Source: Planctomycetaceae bacterium
GTDB taxonomy: Bacteria > Planctomycetota > Planctomycetia > Pirellulales > Thermoguttaceae
Direction: 5' to 3'
Length of the DNA stretch: 29,660 nt
Assembly (NCBI GenBank): GCA_004556055.1
Contig: SFIW01000028.1
Span: 1 to 29,660, forward strand
The position numbers and the translations under genes are program-made. A model generated the notes under the pieces. That model had not been told where the DNA came from, did no database searches, and was given only the letters and a program-made list of their open reading frames with translations. Below, piece after piece: positions 1 through 7,850 of this stretch (positions are counted from its first letter, which is position 1; every line of letters starts with the position of its first letter).

Positions 1-405
1 GCCGAAACTGCCGACGATTGGACGGCGCCGAGCGACCCCAATTGGGGATTACTCTTCATAAATGCGGACGCCGATTATGAAACTGGATGGTACGGTTACG
101 ATTACCTCGTCAACAAAACCGTTCTAAACGACAAGAAAACGACCCTTTGTAAATGGAGCCAGGATTCTCAATCCAATGAAGGAAAATGGGAAGAAATAAG
201 CGAAATTGATTACGCCGTACAAGATAACCGCTTAGTTGTTGGAATCGACCGATCCCTTCTCGACGTCGCCGGTTCTTCCTTCACGCTCGATTATAAGTGG
301 AGCGACAATCCTGCGGATCTTGAAACGCCCATTTCACTCTGCATCGCGGGAGATACGGCGCCCAACCGACGCTTCAATTATCGCTTCATCTGGAAGGAGA
401 AGTGA
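1..405 (+). CDS. C-terminal part of a probable secreted protein with a CBM9-like beta-sandwich (5' end outside window)
   Basis: The frame is open from base 1 to a TGA at 403-405, giving 134 residues with no start visible, so the gene begins upstream of the window. The segment contains LLFINADADYETGWYGYDYL and ends with SLCIAGDTAPNRRFNYRF. This pattern (a short Asp-rich 'LFIDxDxxxxTGWxGYD' strand followed by a 'xGDxAPxGRFNYRF' ending) is what I know from CBM9-like or DOMON-like beta-sandwich domains at the ends of secreted bacterial carbohydrate-active or hypothetical proteins. No catalytic domain can be seen because the N-terminal part is missing. It is followed by a strong terminator. The family assignment is from recall of the motif, so the function (sugar or ligand binding) is an inference. 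Confidence 0.7.
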   Translation, partial: AETADDWTAPSDPNWGLLFINADADYETGWYGYDYLVNKTVLNDKKTTLCKWSQDSQSNEGKWEEISEIDYAVQDNRLVVGIDRSLLDVAGSSFTLDYKWSDNPADLETPISLCIAGDTAPNRRFNYRFIWKEK

Positions 406-452
406 GATTAGACGCTAGCGCGAAAACCTCTTACTGAGCTTTAAAATAAAAG

Positions 453-483
453 AGTCAACGCAGACGATTGCGTTGACTTTTTT
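453..483. terminator. Bidirectional intrinsic terminator
   Basis: A perfect 10-bp inverted repeat (AGTCAACGCA at 453-462, TGCGTTGACT at 469-478) with a 6-nt loop is followed by a T run on the plus strand. On the minus strand the upstream A-rich bases 441-452 give a U-rich tail. It lies between the convergent ends of the partial gene at 1-405 and the permease gene whose stop is at 496, and can serve both. Confidence 0.85.
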
Positions 484-495
484 ATTGGAATGGAA

Positions 496-1839
496 TCACT
501 CGTGTCTCAAGGCTTCGATCGGATCCATCTTCGCCGCGCGGATAGCGGGATACACGCCAAACACAACGCCAATCAAGATCGAAATCAAGAATGCCAAAGG
601 AACTGACCAGAAAACGATGATCGGTTTGAGTTCCTGGACGATGGGAGGCAAACTCGCAATGAGTTCAGGGTTTGTTTTATGGAGGATTCCCATCGCAAAA
701 GACGTGACAGGCGAACAAGTCAAACCAACCAAGACGCCCAAGCCGCCGCCGACAACCGATAGAACGACTGTCTCTACCAAGAATTGCCGAACAATATCTC
801 CGCGTTTAGCGCCAAGCGCTCGACGAATACCAATTTCTCTCGTTCTCTCGGTAACCGTTGCCAACATGATGTTCATAATGCCGATACCGCCAACGAGTAG
901 AGAAATACCCGCGATTAGTCCCATAAACACGTTAAACATCATACGCGTGGTCTTGGCCTGTTCCAACAGCTCAAGCGGAACGGTAACGCCATAGTCCTCA
1001 AATTTGTTATGATACTTTTCCAGCGTCAACTTGATTAAGTCGGCTGTTTGCATAACGTCGGCAACGTTCCCAACTTTCAGGGTTATTTGTTTTAACTGAA
1101 CTGTCTCGCCTTCCATTGAACCGCTACGCCGAACGACGACGGTATCGCCTACGCGCGTTTGCATCGTTTTCAACGGAATATAAACGTCATACGAATAATC
1201 CTCCGACTTCAAAGAACTTCCAATAGCCGCCGAAGGTGATCGTGAATTGGCTATTCCAATGACGCGGAAATAGTAGTTGTCTCCTACGCGAACCAGTTTG
1301 CCGAGAGGCTCCTCATATGGAAACAAGGTTTGCGCAACCCCGGCTCCTAAAATGCAGTAGTCGCAAGCGGAGTCATTCTCAGAGTCGGTAAAAATTCGAC
1401 CTTCAAACATCGAAATCTTAACGACGTCAAAATACGCGGGCGTGCATCCGACAAGACGACCGTCCACCTTCCAGCGGCCATTTTGGAACGTTTCCTGATA
1501 ATCTTTCAGAGGCGCTGAATTAATAACCGTTGGGATCGTTTCTGTCAAACGTTCATAATCAGCCCGAGTAAGACCGTATTCAGGTATTTGTAGACCGCGC
1601 CCCTGACTTCCGGAAGAAAGAGCCTCATTAGGCGGTTTGATGGTACTAACAATAATATTGTCAGCGCCCAAACTCTCAATTTGCTCCTGCGCCTTCTTAC
1701 TAATTCCCTCGCCGATCGCCATCAGCCAAATTACGCTGGCGACGCCGATAAAAATACCAAGCACAGTCAACAAAGAGCGCATCGGGTGCAAATACAAGCT
1801 CTTAATACCAGAGAGCAAGGTTCGAAACGCCTGTGTCAT
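496..1839 (-). CDS. MacB/FtsX-type ABC transporter permease
   Basis: This 447-residue inner-membrane protein has the topology of the MacB/LolC/FtsX permease family. One N-terminal membrane segment (about 22-42) is followed by a large periplasmic MacB_PCD-like domain (about 60-300) and three C-terminal segments (about 302-328, 354-376 and 408-431). The family signature ERTREIGIRRALGA lies at 331-344, and the typical C-terminus ending in MDPIEALRHE is present. Unlike E. coli MacB, the ATPase is on a separate chain, encoded upstream. With that ATPase (1999-2739) and the adaptor (2804-5920) it should form an export pump that pushes a periplasmic or membrane substrate to an outer-membrane channel; the substrate is unknown. 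The ATG at 1837-1839 has only a weak, distant purine stretch (AGGT about 14 nt upstream). The 159-nt gap upstream holds a large inverted repeat. Confidence 0.9.
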   Translation of the reverse strand: MTQAFRTLLSGIKSLYLHPMRSLLTVLGIFIGVASVIWLMAIGEGISKKAQEQIESLGADNIIVSTIKPPNEALSSGSQGRGLQIPEYGLTRADYERLTETIPTVINSAPLKDYQETFQNGRWKVDGRLVGCTPAYFDVVKISMFEGRIFTDSENDSACDYCILGAGVAQTLFPYEEPLGKLVRVGDNYYFRVIGIANSRSPSAAIGSSLKSEDYSYDVYIPLKTMQTRVGDTVVVRRSGSMEGETVQLKQITLKVGNVADVMQTADLIKLTLEKYHNKFEDYGVTVPLELLEQAKTTRMMFNVFMGLIAGISLLVGGIGIMNIMLATVTERTREIGIRRALGAKRGDIVRQFLVETVVLSVVGGGLGVLVGLTCSPVTSFAMGILHKTNPELIASLPPIVQELKPIIVFWSVPLAFLISILIGVVFGVYPAIRAAKMDPIEALRHE

Positions 1840-1925
1840 TTTTAAAACTAAACCTATCGTCTAAAAATGCCTAATACTATTGAACATTCTAGACCTTAAA
1901 CTAAAGAATTAATCAAAGTGTCAGA

Positions 1926-1983
1926 GGACGTCTGAAAAGCGTCGATCAATCCAATTAGAATTGCGCTATGGATTCAGACGTCC
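1926..1983. repeat. Large imperfect hairpin between ATPase and permease genes
   Basis: A perfect 10-bp inverted repeat (GGACGTCTGA at 1926-1935 and TCAGACGTCC at 1974-1983) encloses 38 nt. These contain further short complementary pieces: AGCG with CGCT, and CAATT with AATTG around an AG loop. It lies in the 159-nt gap between the ATPase stop and the permease start, on the path of the presumed operon transcript. There is no T run on either side, so a classical terminator is unlikely. An mRNA-stability, processing or attenuation structure is possible, as is a protein-binding site. The structure is seen; the role is inference. Confidence 0.6.
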
Positions 1984-1998
1984 GTCAATATCGCCGTC

Positions 1999-2739
1999 TT
2001 AGAGAGGACGCAACCGCGTGTCAGATTCGATAAGCCCGTCTTTCAGGCGAACAATTCGCTTACTCCGCGCGCCAACGTCGTCTTCATGCGTAACCAGAAT
2101 TATCGTACGTCCCTGACTACTTAACTCGTCCAAAAGGTCGAGGATTTCAGCGGTAGTTTTGGAGTCCAAGTTACCCGTAGGCTCGTCAGCAAGGATAAAG
2201 TAAGGATCGTTAACAAGGCTTCGCGCTATTGCAACTCGTTGTTGCTGTCCCCCTGATAGCTGCGTTGGACGATGGTTTAAACGCTGACTCAAGCCGACCA
2301 TGTTGGCTAATTCAATACAGCGCTTGCGAGATCGTAAAGAAGCGTTGCCTTGATAGTAAAGAGGCACTTCAATATTCTCAATAACCGTAAGTTGCTGAAT
2401 TAGGTTATAAGATTGGAAAACAAACCCGATACGAGTCGCTCGAATCTCGGAAAGCTTATCGTCGTCCAGGGACGTAACGTCGTCGGCGCCTAGCCATATT
2501 TTGCCATGAGTAGGTCGATCAAGGCACCCAAGAAGGTTCAACATCGTACTCTTACCAGACCCAGACGCGCCCATGATGGCGACATAATCCCCAATGGGCA
2601 CTTCCAGATCGACGCCGCGAAGAGCGTAGACGGTTTCGCCTTTTAGCACATACTCACGCTTAACGCCGGAAAGTTTTGCTGCGAAAAGAGGGCCTTTCTC
2701 GGGCGATCCAGAAGACTCGTTCTTCTTTTTTTCAAACAT
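1999..2739 (-). CDS. ABC transporter ATP-binding protein (LolD/MacB type)
   Basis: The 246-residue ATPase has all nucleotide-binding motifs: Walker A GASGSGKST (57-65), Q-loop Gln109, signature LSGGQQQRVAIARSL (161-175), Walker B FILADEPTG (181-189) with catalytic Glu186, and the H-loop His218 in VTHED. Length and sequence (for example FVFQSYNLIQQLTVIENIEVPL) place it in the LolD/MacB/FtsE-like group that powers mechanotransmission-type exporters. The first 20 residues are a charged extension. The start ATG follows a GAGAAAG purine stretch. It sits 64 nt downstream of the adaptor gene and upstream of the permease gene, so the three are almost certainly co-transcribed and form one complex, with this protein on the cytoplasmic face. 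Confidence 0.93.
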   Translation of the reverse strand: MFEKKKNESSGSPEKGPLFAAKLSGVKREYVLKGETVYALRGVDLEVPIGDYVAIMGASGSGKSTMLNLLGCLDRPTHGKIWLGADDVTSLDDDKLSEIRATRIGFVFQSYNLIQQLTVIENIEVPLYYQGNASLRSRKRCIELANMVGLSQRLNHRPTQLSGGQQQRVAIARSLVNDPYFILADEPTGNLDSKTTAEILDLLDELSSQGRTIILVTHEDDVGARSKRIVRLKDGLIESDTRLRPL

Positions 2740-2803
2740 GAACTTTCTCTACAACAGGGAATGGAATAATACATACCTATAACAGCCAATTATTCGCTAG
2801 CTA

Positions 2804-5800
2804 TTACCTTGGAGGCGGGCCAAATTCCATCGGAGAACTATTGTCGACGGCATTGATCGCGTTTTTAGTCAAAAACAACTTTCCAGCCGCGTCATTAATC
2901 TCGTGATACCCCTTAACGAATTCCGTCTTCTGTAAGAATCCGTCGTTATTGAAGTCCATTCGATCAAGATAGAAGGCGACAGCCTGCTTGATCGAGCTAG
3001 CCTCAGACAAATCTTTTATAGGTTCAGCCTTGGGAGGCGTAGGCATGTCAAGACCTTCTGAACCATCTGCAGGAGGATTCATGCCCGCAATCGGCGGAAA
3101 TTTCCCCTTCTCTGATCCGCCATTTTCAGCAGATTCAGGAGCGCCCGTCGGCAAATCTTTTTGAGCCCCTAGAGGGCCGCGGGGGCCGCCGTTTCCACCG
3201 CGCGCACCTCCGTTCCTCCTACTGGAACCGCTTGTAGCCTCGGCTCGCTCCCGAAGGATTCTGTCAGCAACGACTAAGCAATCTTTCATAGGAATTTCCG
3301 AAATCGCCAAGACGTCGGCCAAATCATCCTTATCGGATTCGTTACCGCGGGCATATTCGGCAAAAAGCTCGTCAATTGATTCATCCGATTCAGAATCTTG
3401 GAAACTTTTACGATCAGAGAAGAAACCGATTACGAATTCGGTCGGCTTGAGACGTCCGTCATGATTGGTATCCCAAACTTCAAAGAGGGGAAGGAACGCG
3501 CTATAATCGGCGGCTCCAGTCGACGCAAGATCGCTTTCGGAAGCAGGAACGAGGGCGTCTTCATCCGACGTCGCGTCGTTTTCACGACCGCTTTCTTTCT
3601 CTACAACGTCTAAAACCTGAGAATTGGGGAAGAGACTCTCGAATAAATCGTCCGCACTTTCCGACAAGAAGTTAATCGCTTCCTTGGTCACGTCGTTCCC
3701 GCTGACGTACTTGTTCCAATCAATTTGATCCAAATATGCGACGCGTTCAAGAACGGGGACGTCAGAATCTCCGCGAAGAGCCTGAATCTCTTTTGTGAGA
3801 CGTTCTATCTTCTCGTCTACGCTCTCGCCGTCACTTGAAGCGACAACCTCGGCTTCGCCATTTTTCACGGCGTTAGAGGTCTTTTGCAAAAGTTCAATCT
3901 CTTCTTGACGCCTTGTAATTTCGCTTTGTCGAGCGGCAATTCGAGCTTGCAAAGCAGAAGTCTTCGCGTCGATTGCGGCAAGTAATTCGCGCTGCATTTC
4001 CATTACGGTACGATTGAAAAACGGCTCGATATCGGCAATTCGAGCGTCATGCGCCAGTCGTTCCTCAATTGTTTTAGCATAAACGACCGCTTCTTCACGT
4101 CTCTTTTGCAATTCCTCAACTTCGTCGGCTGAAAGAGCGCCGCCCCTGCCAGGGCCTTTACCCATGCCCCCAGGAAGACGACTCAAAACGTCGGCAGGAA
4201 TTTCGCCGGACTTAATCTTTTCAGCAATAGCGCTCATCATTTCCGGACTCATGCCCGCGCCGCCAGGACCGCCCGCGCCTTTAGGAGCGCCGCCCCCCTG
4301 ATTTCCCATTCCGGGCATACCGCCAGACATACTCTCCGCGCCGGGACCGCCCATAACGCCCTTAGGCATGCCGCCGCCGGGACCGCCCGCGATAGTCGAG
4401 TCGCCGACGCCTGCCTCAATGCTAGCGTTCTTTTCTCGTTCGGCTTCCTTTTCTGCAAGTTTCTGTTGATAGATCTCGTTATCCTCGAAGTCCGAAGGAG
4501 CGCTGGGATCCGGGAACGTTACATTGTCGCGATAATTTCTTGCGCCGCTAACAATTTGATCGCCTTCGTTCAGACCCGCTAAAACGATAACTTGTTTTTC
4601 ATTAGACGCGCCCAAAAGGACTTCTTTATATCCCCAAACTCCGTCTTTATACGTAACGCAATAAGTCTTGTTGCCATATTCGGTCACGCAATGAACTGGA
4701 ACCATTAAAACGTCTTTTTGTTCATCCGCGATAATACGTACCTGAGCCGTTAAACCGGAACGAAGTTCTTCGATATTCTCATTGATTTTAACAAGCGTCA
4801 CGTAATCTTTGGCGGAAGACATCCAGACAATTTCAGGATAAAGATTAACCTTAACGACTTCTCCCTCGATAACCTTGCCGGGAATTGAGTCAAACGTGAT
4901 CTTCGCGGGCATTCCGACCTTTACGGAAGAAATGTTAGACTCATTGATCATCGTTTTCACCTGCATTTGCGTTTTATCAGGCAAACGAACAAGCACCTGG
5001 CGTTGACGAACTGTCGATCCTTCTTTGATCATATCAGCCTCAGACATACGTCGCGAATCCTGGTTCGCATAAACAACCTGGCCGTCTTGAGGAGCTTTGA
5101 TTTTGCAGTTCGCAGAAATTTCCCGATATCGGTTTTCACGATTCAAATTGATGTTGTAGGAATTCTTATCCGAATCAACTTTCGCCTTGGCGGTTTCGAT
5201 ATCGGACATGAGAGAAGTAATTTGCTTTTCGCTGGTGTACTTGAGAAGGGTCATCTTTTTAAGATTCGCGACCTCAAGGGAGTTCTTAGCCTTTTCCTCA
5301 GCCACCTTGTCAATTTCGTACTGCAACTCCGTCGAGTAGTTCAGATTCAACAAGCGTTCGGTAAATCGTGCGCTATCAGCGTTTTGCTTACGCGTTTGCT
5401 CCGCTTCAAAGATGGTGTTTTCGTACTCCATCCAGTTCTGTTCAAAGGTTCCTTCGACATACTCTTCGAGAGAAATCTCAGCGGAACGCAACGTCGCGCG
5501 CGAACTATTAAGCGTCGCGCGACTTGAGTTCGTAGTTACGACTTGAGAGTCGAGTTTCTCATCAACGTCGGAAGAATCCAATTCTACAAGAAGATCGCCC
5601 TTCTTTACGTCGGTGCCTTCGGGAATTAAATAAATGACGGTAGCCTGTCCTTCGACTTGAGAAGCCACGTCGACGTTCTTTGCGCTCTCCGCGCTTCCCT
5701 TGCCGTTTACTTCATGGACAAAAACCCCGCGCTCTGCTGTCGCGTAGATTAAATTAACTTTCTTGGAAGATGAACCCGATTTCACGCGCCATCCCCAAAT

Positions 5801-5920
5801 ACCTGCGCCAATACCGATAACAAGCAGTAAAATAACGATTACCTTCAATACGCCGCCGCCTCTTGAAGGTATTGGGCGACACATGCGGCTCCCCTTCATT
5901 GCATTTACTTCTTTCAACAT
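2804..5920 (-). CDS. HlyD/MacA-type periplasmic adaptor with Gly/Met-rich linker, coiled coil and two EF-hands
   Basis: This 1038-residue protein is more than twice the usual 350-450 residues of an adaptor. The N-terminal half is a standard membrane-fusion protein: a membrane anchor (about 24-43), a barrel-sandwich (lipoyl-like) half around 82-125, a long helical hairpin, the returning half near CKIKAPQDGQVVY, and beta-barrel and membrane-proximal domains to about 480. A Gly/Met/Pro-rich low-complexity region (about 508-592) follows, then a Glu/Arg-rich predicted coiled coil (about 600-713). Two canonical EF-hand loops come next, DTNHDGRLKPTEF (817-829) and DFNNDGFLQKTEF (989-1001), both with acidic or Asn ligands at positions 1, 3, 5 and Glu at 12. 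The chosen ATG has AAGGGAA seven bases upstream; an internal ATG at residue 8 lacks this. It is the first gene of the export operon. The EF-hands suggest Ca2+-responsive or Ca2+-stabilised function, which is inference. Confidence 0.88.
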   Translation of the reverse strand: MLKEVNAMKGSRMCRPIPSRGGGVLKVIVILLLVIGIGAGIWGWRVKSGSSSKKVNLIYATAERGVFVHEVNGKGSAESAKNVDVASQVEGQATVIYLIPEGTDVKKGDLLVELDSSDVDEKLDSQVVTTNSSRATLNSSRATLRSAEISLEEYVEGTFEQNWMEYENTIFEAEQTRKQNADSARFTERLLNLNYSTELQYEIDKVAEEKAKNSLEVANLKKMTLLKYTSEKQITSLMSDIETAKAKVDSDKNSYNINLNRENRYREISANCKIKAPQDGQVVYANQDSRRMSEADMIKEGSTVRQRQVLVRLPDKTQMQVKTMINESNISSVKVGMPAKITFDSIPGKVIEGEVVKVNLYPEIVWMSSAKDYVTLVKINENIEELRSGLTAQVRIIADEQKDVLMVPVHCVTEYGNKTYCVTYKDGVWGYKEVLLGASNEKQVIVLAGLNEGDQIVSGARNYRDNVTFPDPSAPSDFEDNEIYQQKLAEKEAEREKNASIEAGVGDSTIAGGPGGGMPKGVMGGPGAESMSGGMPGMGNQGGGAPKGAGGPGGAGMSPEMMSAIAEKIKSGEIPADVLSRLPGGMGKGPGRGGALSADEVEELQKRREEAVVYAKTIEERLAHDARIADIEPFFNRTVMEMQRELLAAIDAKTSALQARIAARQSEITRRQEEIELLQKTSNAVKNGEAEVVASSDGESVDEKIERLTKEIQALRGDSDVPVLERVAYLDQIDWNKYVSGNDVTKEAINFLSESADDLFESLFPNSQVLDVVEKESGRENDATSDEDALVPASESDLASTGAADYSAFLPLFEVWDTNHDGRLKPTEFVIGFFSDRKSFQDSESDESIDELFAEYARGNESDKDDLADVLAISEIPMKDCLVVADRILRERAEATSGSSRRNGGARGGNGGPRGPLGAQKDLPTGAPESAENGGSEKGKFPPIAGMNPPADGSEGLDMPTPPKAEPIKDLSEASSIKQAVAFYLDRMDFNNDGFLQKTEFVKGYHEINDAAGKLFLTKNAINAVDNSSPMEFGPPPR

Positions 5921-6546
5921 CAGTTTCCCTTACGGCTTAAATTTCTATAAAGACTATACGCTCACATTCGATGTTCAACGCCTTTACATTAAGAAAAAGC
6001 AAACATGAAAAGCGTCGTCAGGCGTTGTCTTTCAGCGATGTTACCAATTCTCCTCATTAGCGTAAAATGCCTATCAACACAAGTCAAGTTTTTTTGACAG
6101 GCGTTTTGTTTAAATTTCATATTTTTTCCATTATAACTGTTCTTTCTATCACTAACCCGAGAGCTCGATTTCTGGTTTTATTCGTAAAGACTATGCCATA
6201 ATATAAAATTTATATACTAGTCCTTATCCATATAAACGTTTCAATTTACAAAATCGTTTTAAACAAATCTTCTTTCGAATAATTACATCCGATCCTCCAA
6301 GATGACGATACCGTTAAGGGGAAACTTGTCGGTTCGTTCTTTTCCTACACTTAAACACGGTCAGTTGGCAATAGTTCCGAAAAATTTGTAGCATACTTTT
6401 TTCATGGACTTGCCCTAAGATCGTATTAAAGTAATTCGACGAGTCTCCCCTCCGCGTCGTTCGACAAGACTGTTTACTCAGAGCCTCGCTTGTTCAAGCC
6501 CCGCTCTCAGACTTAATATTGGCAAAAGCCTTTGGAGTCGCCCTGA
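5921..6546. other. Divergent intergenic region, no gene seen
   Basis: This 626-bp stretch separates the export operon (minus) from the WD40 gene (plus), so it should hold both promoters. The part 6060-6300 is clearly AT-rich. Weak plus-strand sigma-70-like candidates are TTGACA at 6094-6099 with CATATT 18 nt further on, and TTGGCA at 6365-6370 with TAGCAT at 6389-6394, also 18 nt apart. The second is closer to the WD40 start and more plausible. A short palindrome GTCAA-GTTTTT-TTGAC lies around 6083-6098. I found no convincing minus-strand promoter, no tRNA and no conserved ORF. The WD40 start has a GGAG ribosome-binding site nine bases upstream. Confidence 0.5.
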
Positions 6547-7632
6547 ATGTCAAAGAATAGATCAATTCTGCACAATAGCTTACTGGGAGTCGTATGCGCC
6601 GTTTGCCTCATTCCGTCCTTTTCTTCTACGGCGAGAGCTCAAACAAAACCAATTTTGCTCCCTTGCGTGTCAACTTATAAAGAGTTTGAAACAGTCCAAA
6701 GAGATTCCTCAAGTAGCAAGGTTAATCTTAAACCCGTTGTCGAGACGATCGCGTTGTCCCAGGACGGTTCGACATTGTTTGTAGGCGGCGACGACCACCG
6801 GATTTATGCCGGTTCGACAACCCAAACCGACTCGTTCGTCTTTAAACCTATTTTAAACGCGCTAGAAGATTGGGTGCGCGCCGTCGACGTCTGTCCAGTT
6901 GAAGGATCAAACGAGATTGTCACGTTGTCGCAAAACGGCCAACTGGCTATATGGAATTATCTCACCCAGCAAAAATTAAGAGAAGCTTCTTTCAAGACCG
7001 AAGGAACTCATTCTCTAGCCGTTTCTCCCAACGGGAAAATCATCGCTGTCTGCGGCTATAAACCCCAAGTTCACTTCTTCAATGCGAAAACACTACAGAA
7101 AGAACAGCCCGTATGGGAAGCTCCGGGTGAAAGTTCCACCTCCCTCGTCTTTTCCAATGACGGTCGTCTTCTTGCTCTTGGAGGCCGCAACGGCGTCGTT
7201 CGAGTCTGGAACACCATAGACGGTACGATATTCAAGGAATTCACGCTAGTAAACTCAGAAGACTCCGTAACGAAAGGGAAAAAAATCCCTCGGAGAGTCC
7301 GCGCGGTATCTTTTGATCCTTCGGGCAAGTTATTAGCGGCGGCTGGCGATTCCAACCAGACGATTGTATGGGACTTAGCTAGCGGACAAGTCGTCGCCTC
7401 TTTATGTCATGGCAACAGTAAGGTCTTTTCCATGACGTTTTGCGATTCGGATCTCCTCGTCACAGGCGACAGCGTAAATCATGTCAACGTATGGAAAATA
7501 TCCGAACAAAAGATAATTGCCCAAGGCGTCGAGCACACGGGAACTGTAACCGACCTCCTATTCGATCCCCGAACCCGTACGATATTGTCGTCAAGTTATG
7601 ACGCCACCGTTCGACGATGGTCCTTGCCATAA
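6547..7632 (+). CDS. Secreted WD40-repeat beta-propeller protein
   Basis: This 361-residue protein starts with a Sec signal peptide: basic SKNR, a hydrophobic core to about residue 24, and an ARA-Q cleavage site after Ala31. The rest is a series of WD40-type blades. Recognisable blade ends are LFVGGDDHRIYAG, VTLSQNGQLAIWNY, IAVCGYKPQVHFFN, LALGGRNGVVRVWN, LAAAGDSNQTIVWD, LVTGDSVNHVNVWK and LSSSYDATVRRWSL. Seven such ends fit a closed seven-bladed propeller in the periplasm or outside the cell. Planctomycetes have many WD40 proteins; the exported ones are usually protein-interaction scaffolds, but no partner can be read here. The ATG is preceded by GGAG at a good distance. It appears monocistronic: a hairpin follows the stop and the next gene has its own promoter. 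Confidence 0.88.
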   Translation: MSKNRSILHNSLLGVVCAVCLIPSFSSTARAQTKPILLPCVSTYKEFETVQRDSSSSKVNLKPVVETIALSQDGSTLFVGGDDHRIYAGSTTQTDSFVFKPILNALEDWVRAVDVCPVEGSNEIVTLSQNGQLAIWNYLTQQKLREASFKTEGTHSLAVSPNGKIIAVCGYKPQVHFFNAKTLQKEQPVWEAPGESSTSLVFSNDGRLLALGGRNGVVRVWNTIDGTIFKEFTLVNSEDSVTKGKKIPRRVRAVSFDPSGKLLAAAGDSNQTIVWDLASGQVVASLCHGNSKVFSMTFCDSDLLVTGDSVNHVNVWKISEQKIIAQGVEHTGTVTDLLFDPRTRTILSSSYDATVRRWSLP

Positions 7633-7633
7633 A

Positions 7634-7663
7634 TAGACGGTTCTTACCATAAAAAACCGTCTA
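7634..7663 (+). terminator. Probable terminator hairpin after the WD40 gene
   Basis: A 9-bp perfect inverted repeat (TAGACGGTT at 7634-7642, AACCGTCTA at 7655-7663) begins just after the stop codon. The stem is followed by AATGAAAT and not a T run, so termination may be inefficient. Confidence 0.5.
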
Positions 7664-7679
7664 ATGAAATGGGAAAATT

Positions 7680-7709
7680 TTGACGATAACAATAAGTGGC
7701 TGCTCTAAT
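7680..7709 (+). promoter_or_regulatory. Sigma-70-like promoter for the giant surface protein gene
   Basis: TTGACG (7680-7685) and TCTAAT (7704-7709) each match the consensus at five of six bases, with an 18-nt spacer. The expected transcript would have a leader of about 135 nt. In that leader a 9-nt direct repeat GTAGGCTCC occurs at 7745 and 7775, and a 7-bp hairpin with a T5 loop lies at 7789-7807. Confidence 0.5.
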
Positions 7710-7850
7710 TCTGCAAGGTCAGTATTTGCTTTCAGCAAGAAAGAGTAGGCTCCGTCGTATTCATCGAGGGAATGGTAGGCTCCTCAACTTATTGGTTTTT
7801 CCAATAACAAGAGAAAATGAAGAAGTTTTAACGCGCGAAAGGCTGAAAAA

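Noticed and set aside
473..994. Plus-strand 173-residue open frame
   Set aside because: It lies antisense inside the well-supported permease gene, has no recognisable motif and no ribosome-binding site, and is explained by codon composition of the opposite strand.
4249..4458. Ala/Arg-rich short frame on the minus strand
   Set aside because: It is an out-of-frame reading of the Gly/Met-rich linker of the adaptor gene and its composition follows from GC-rich glycine codons.
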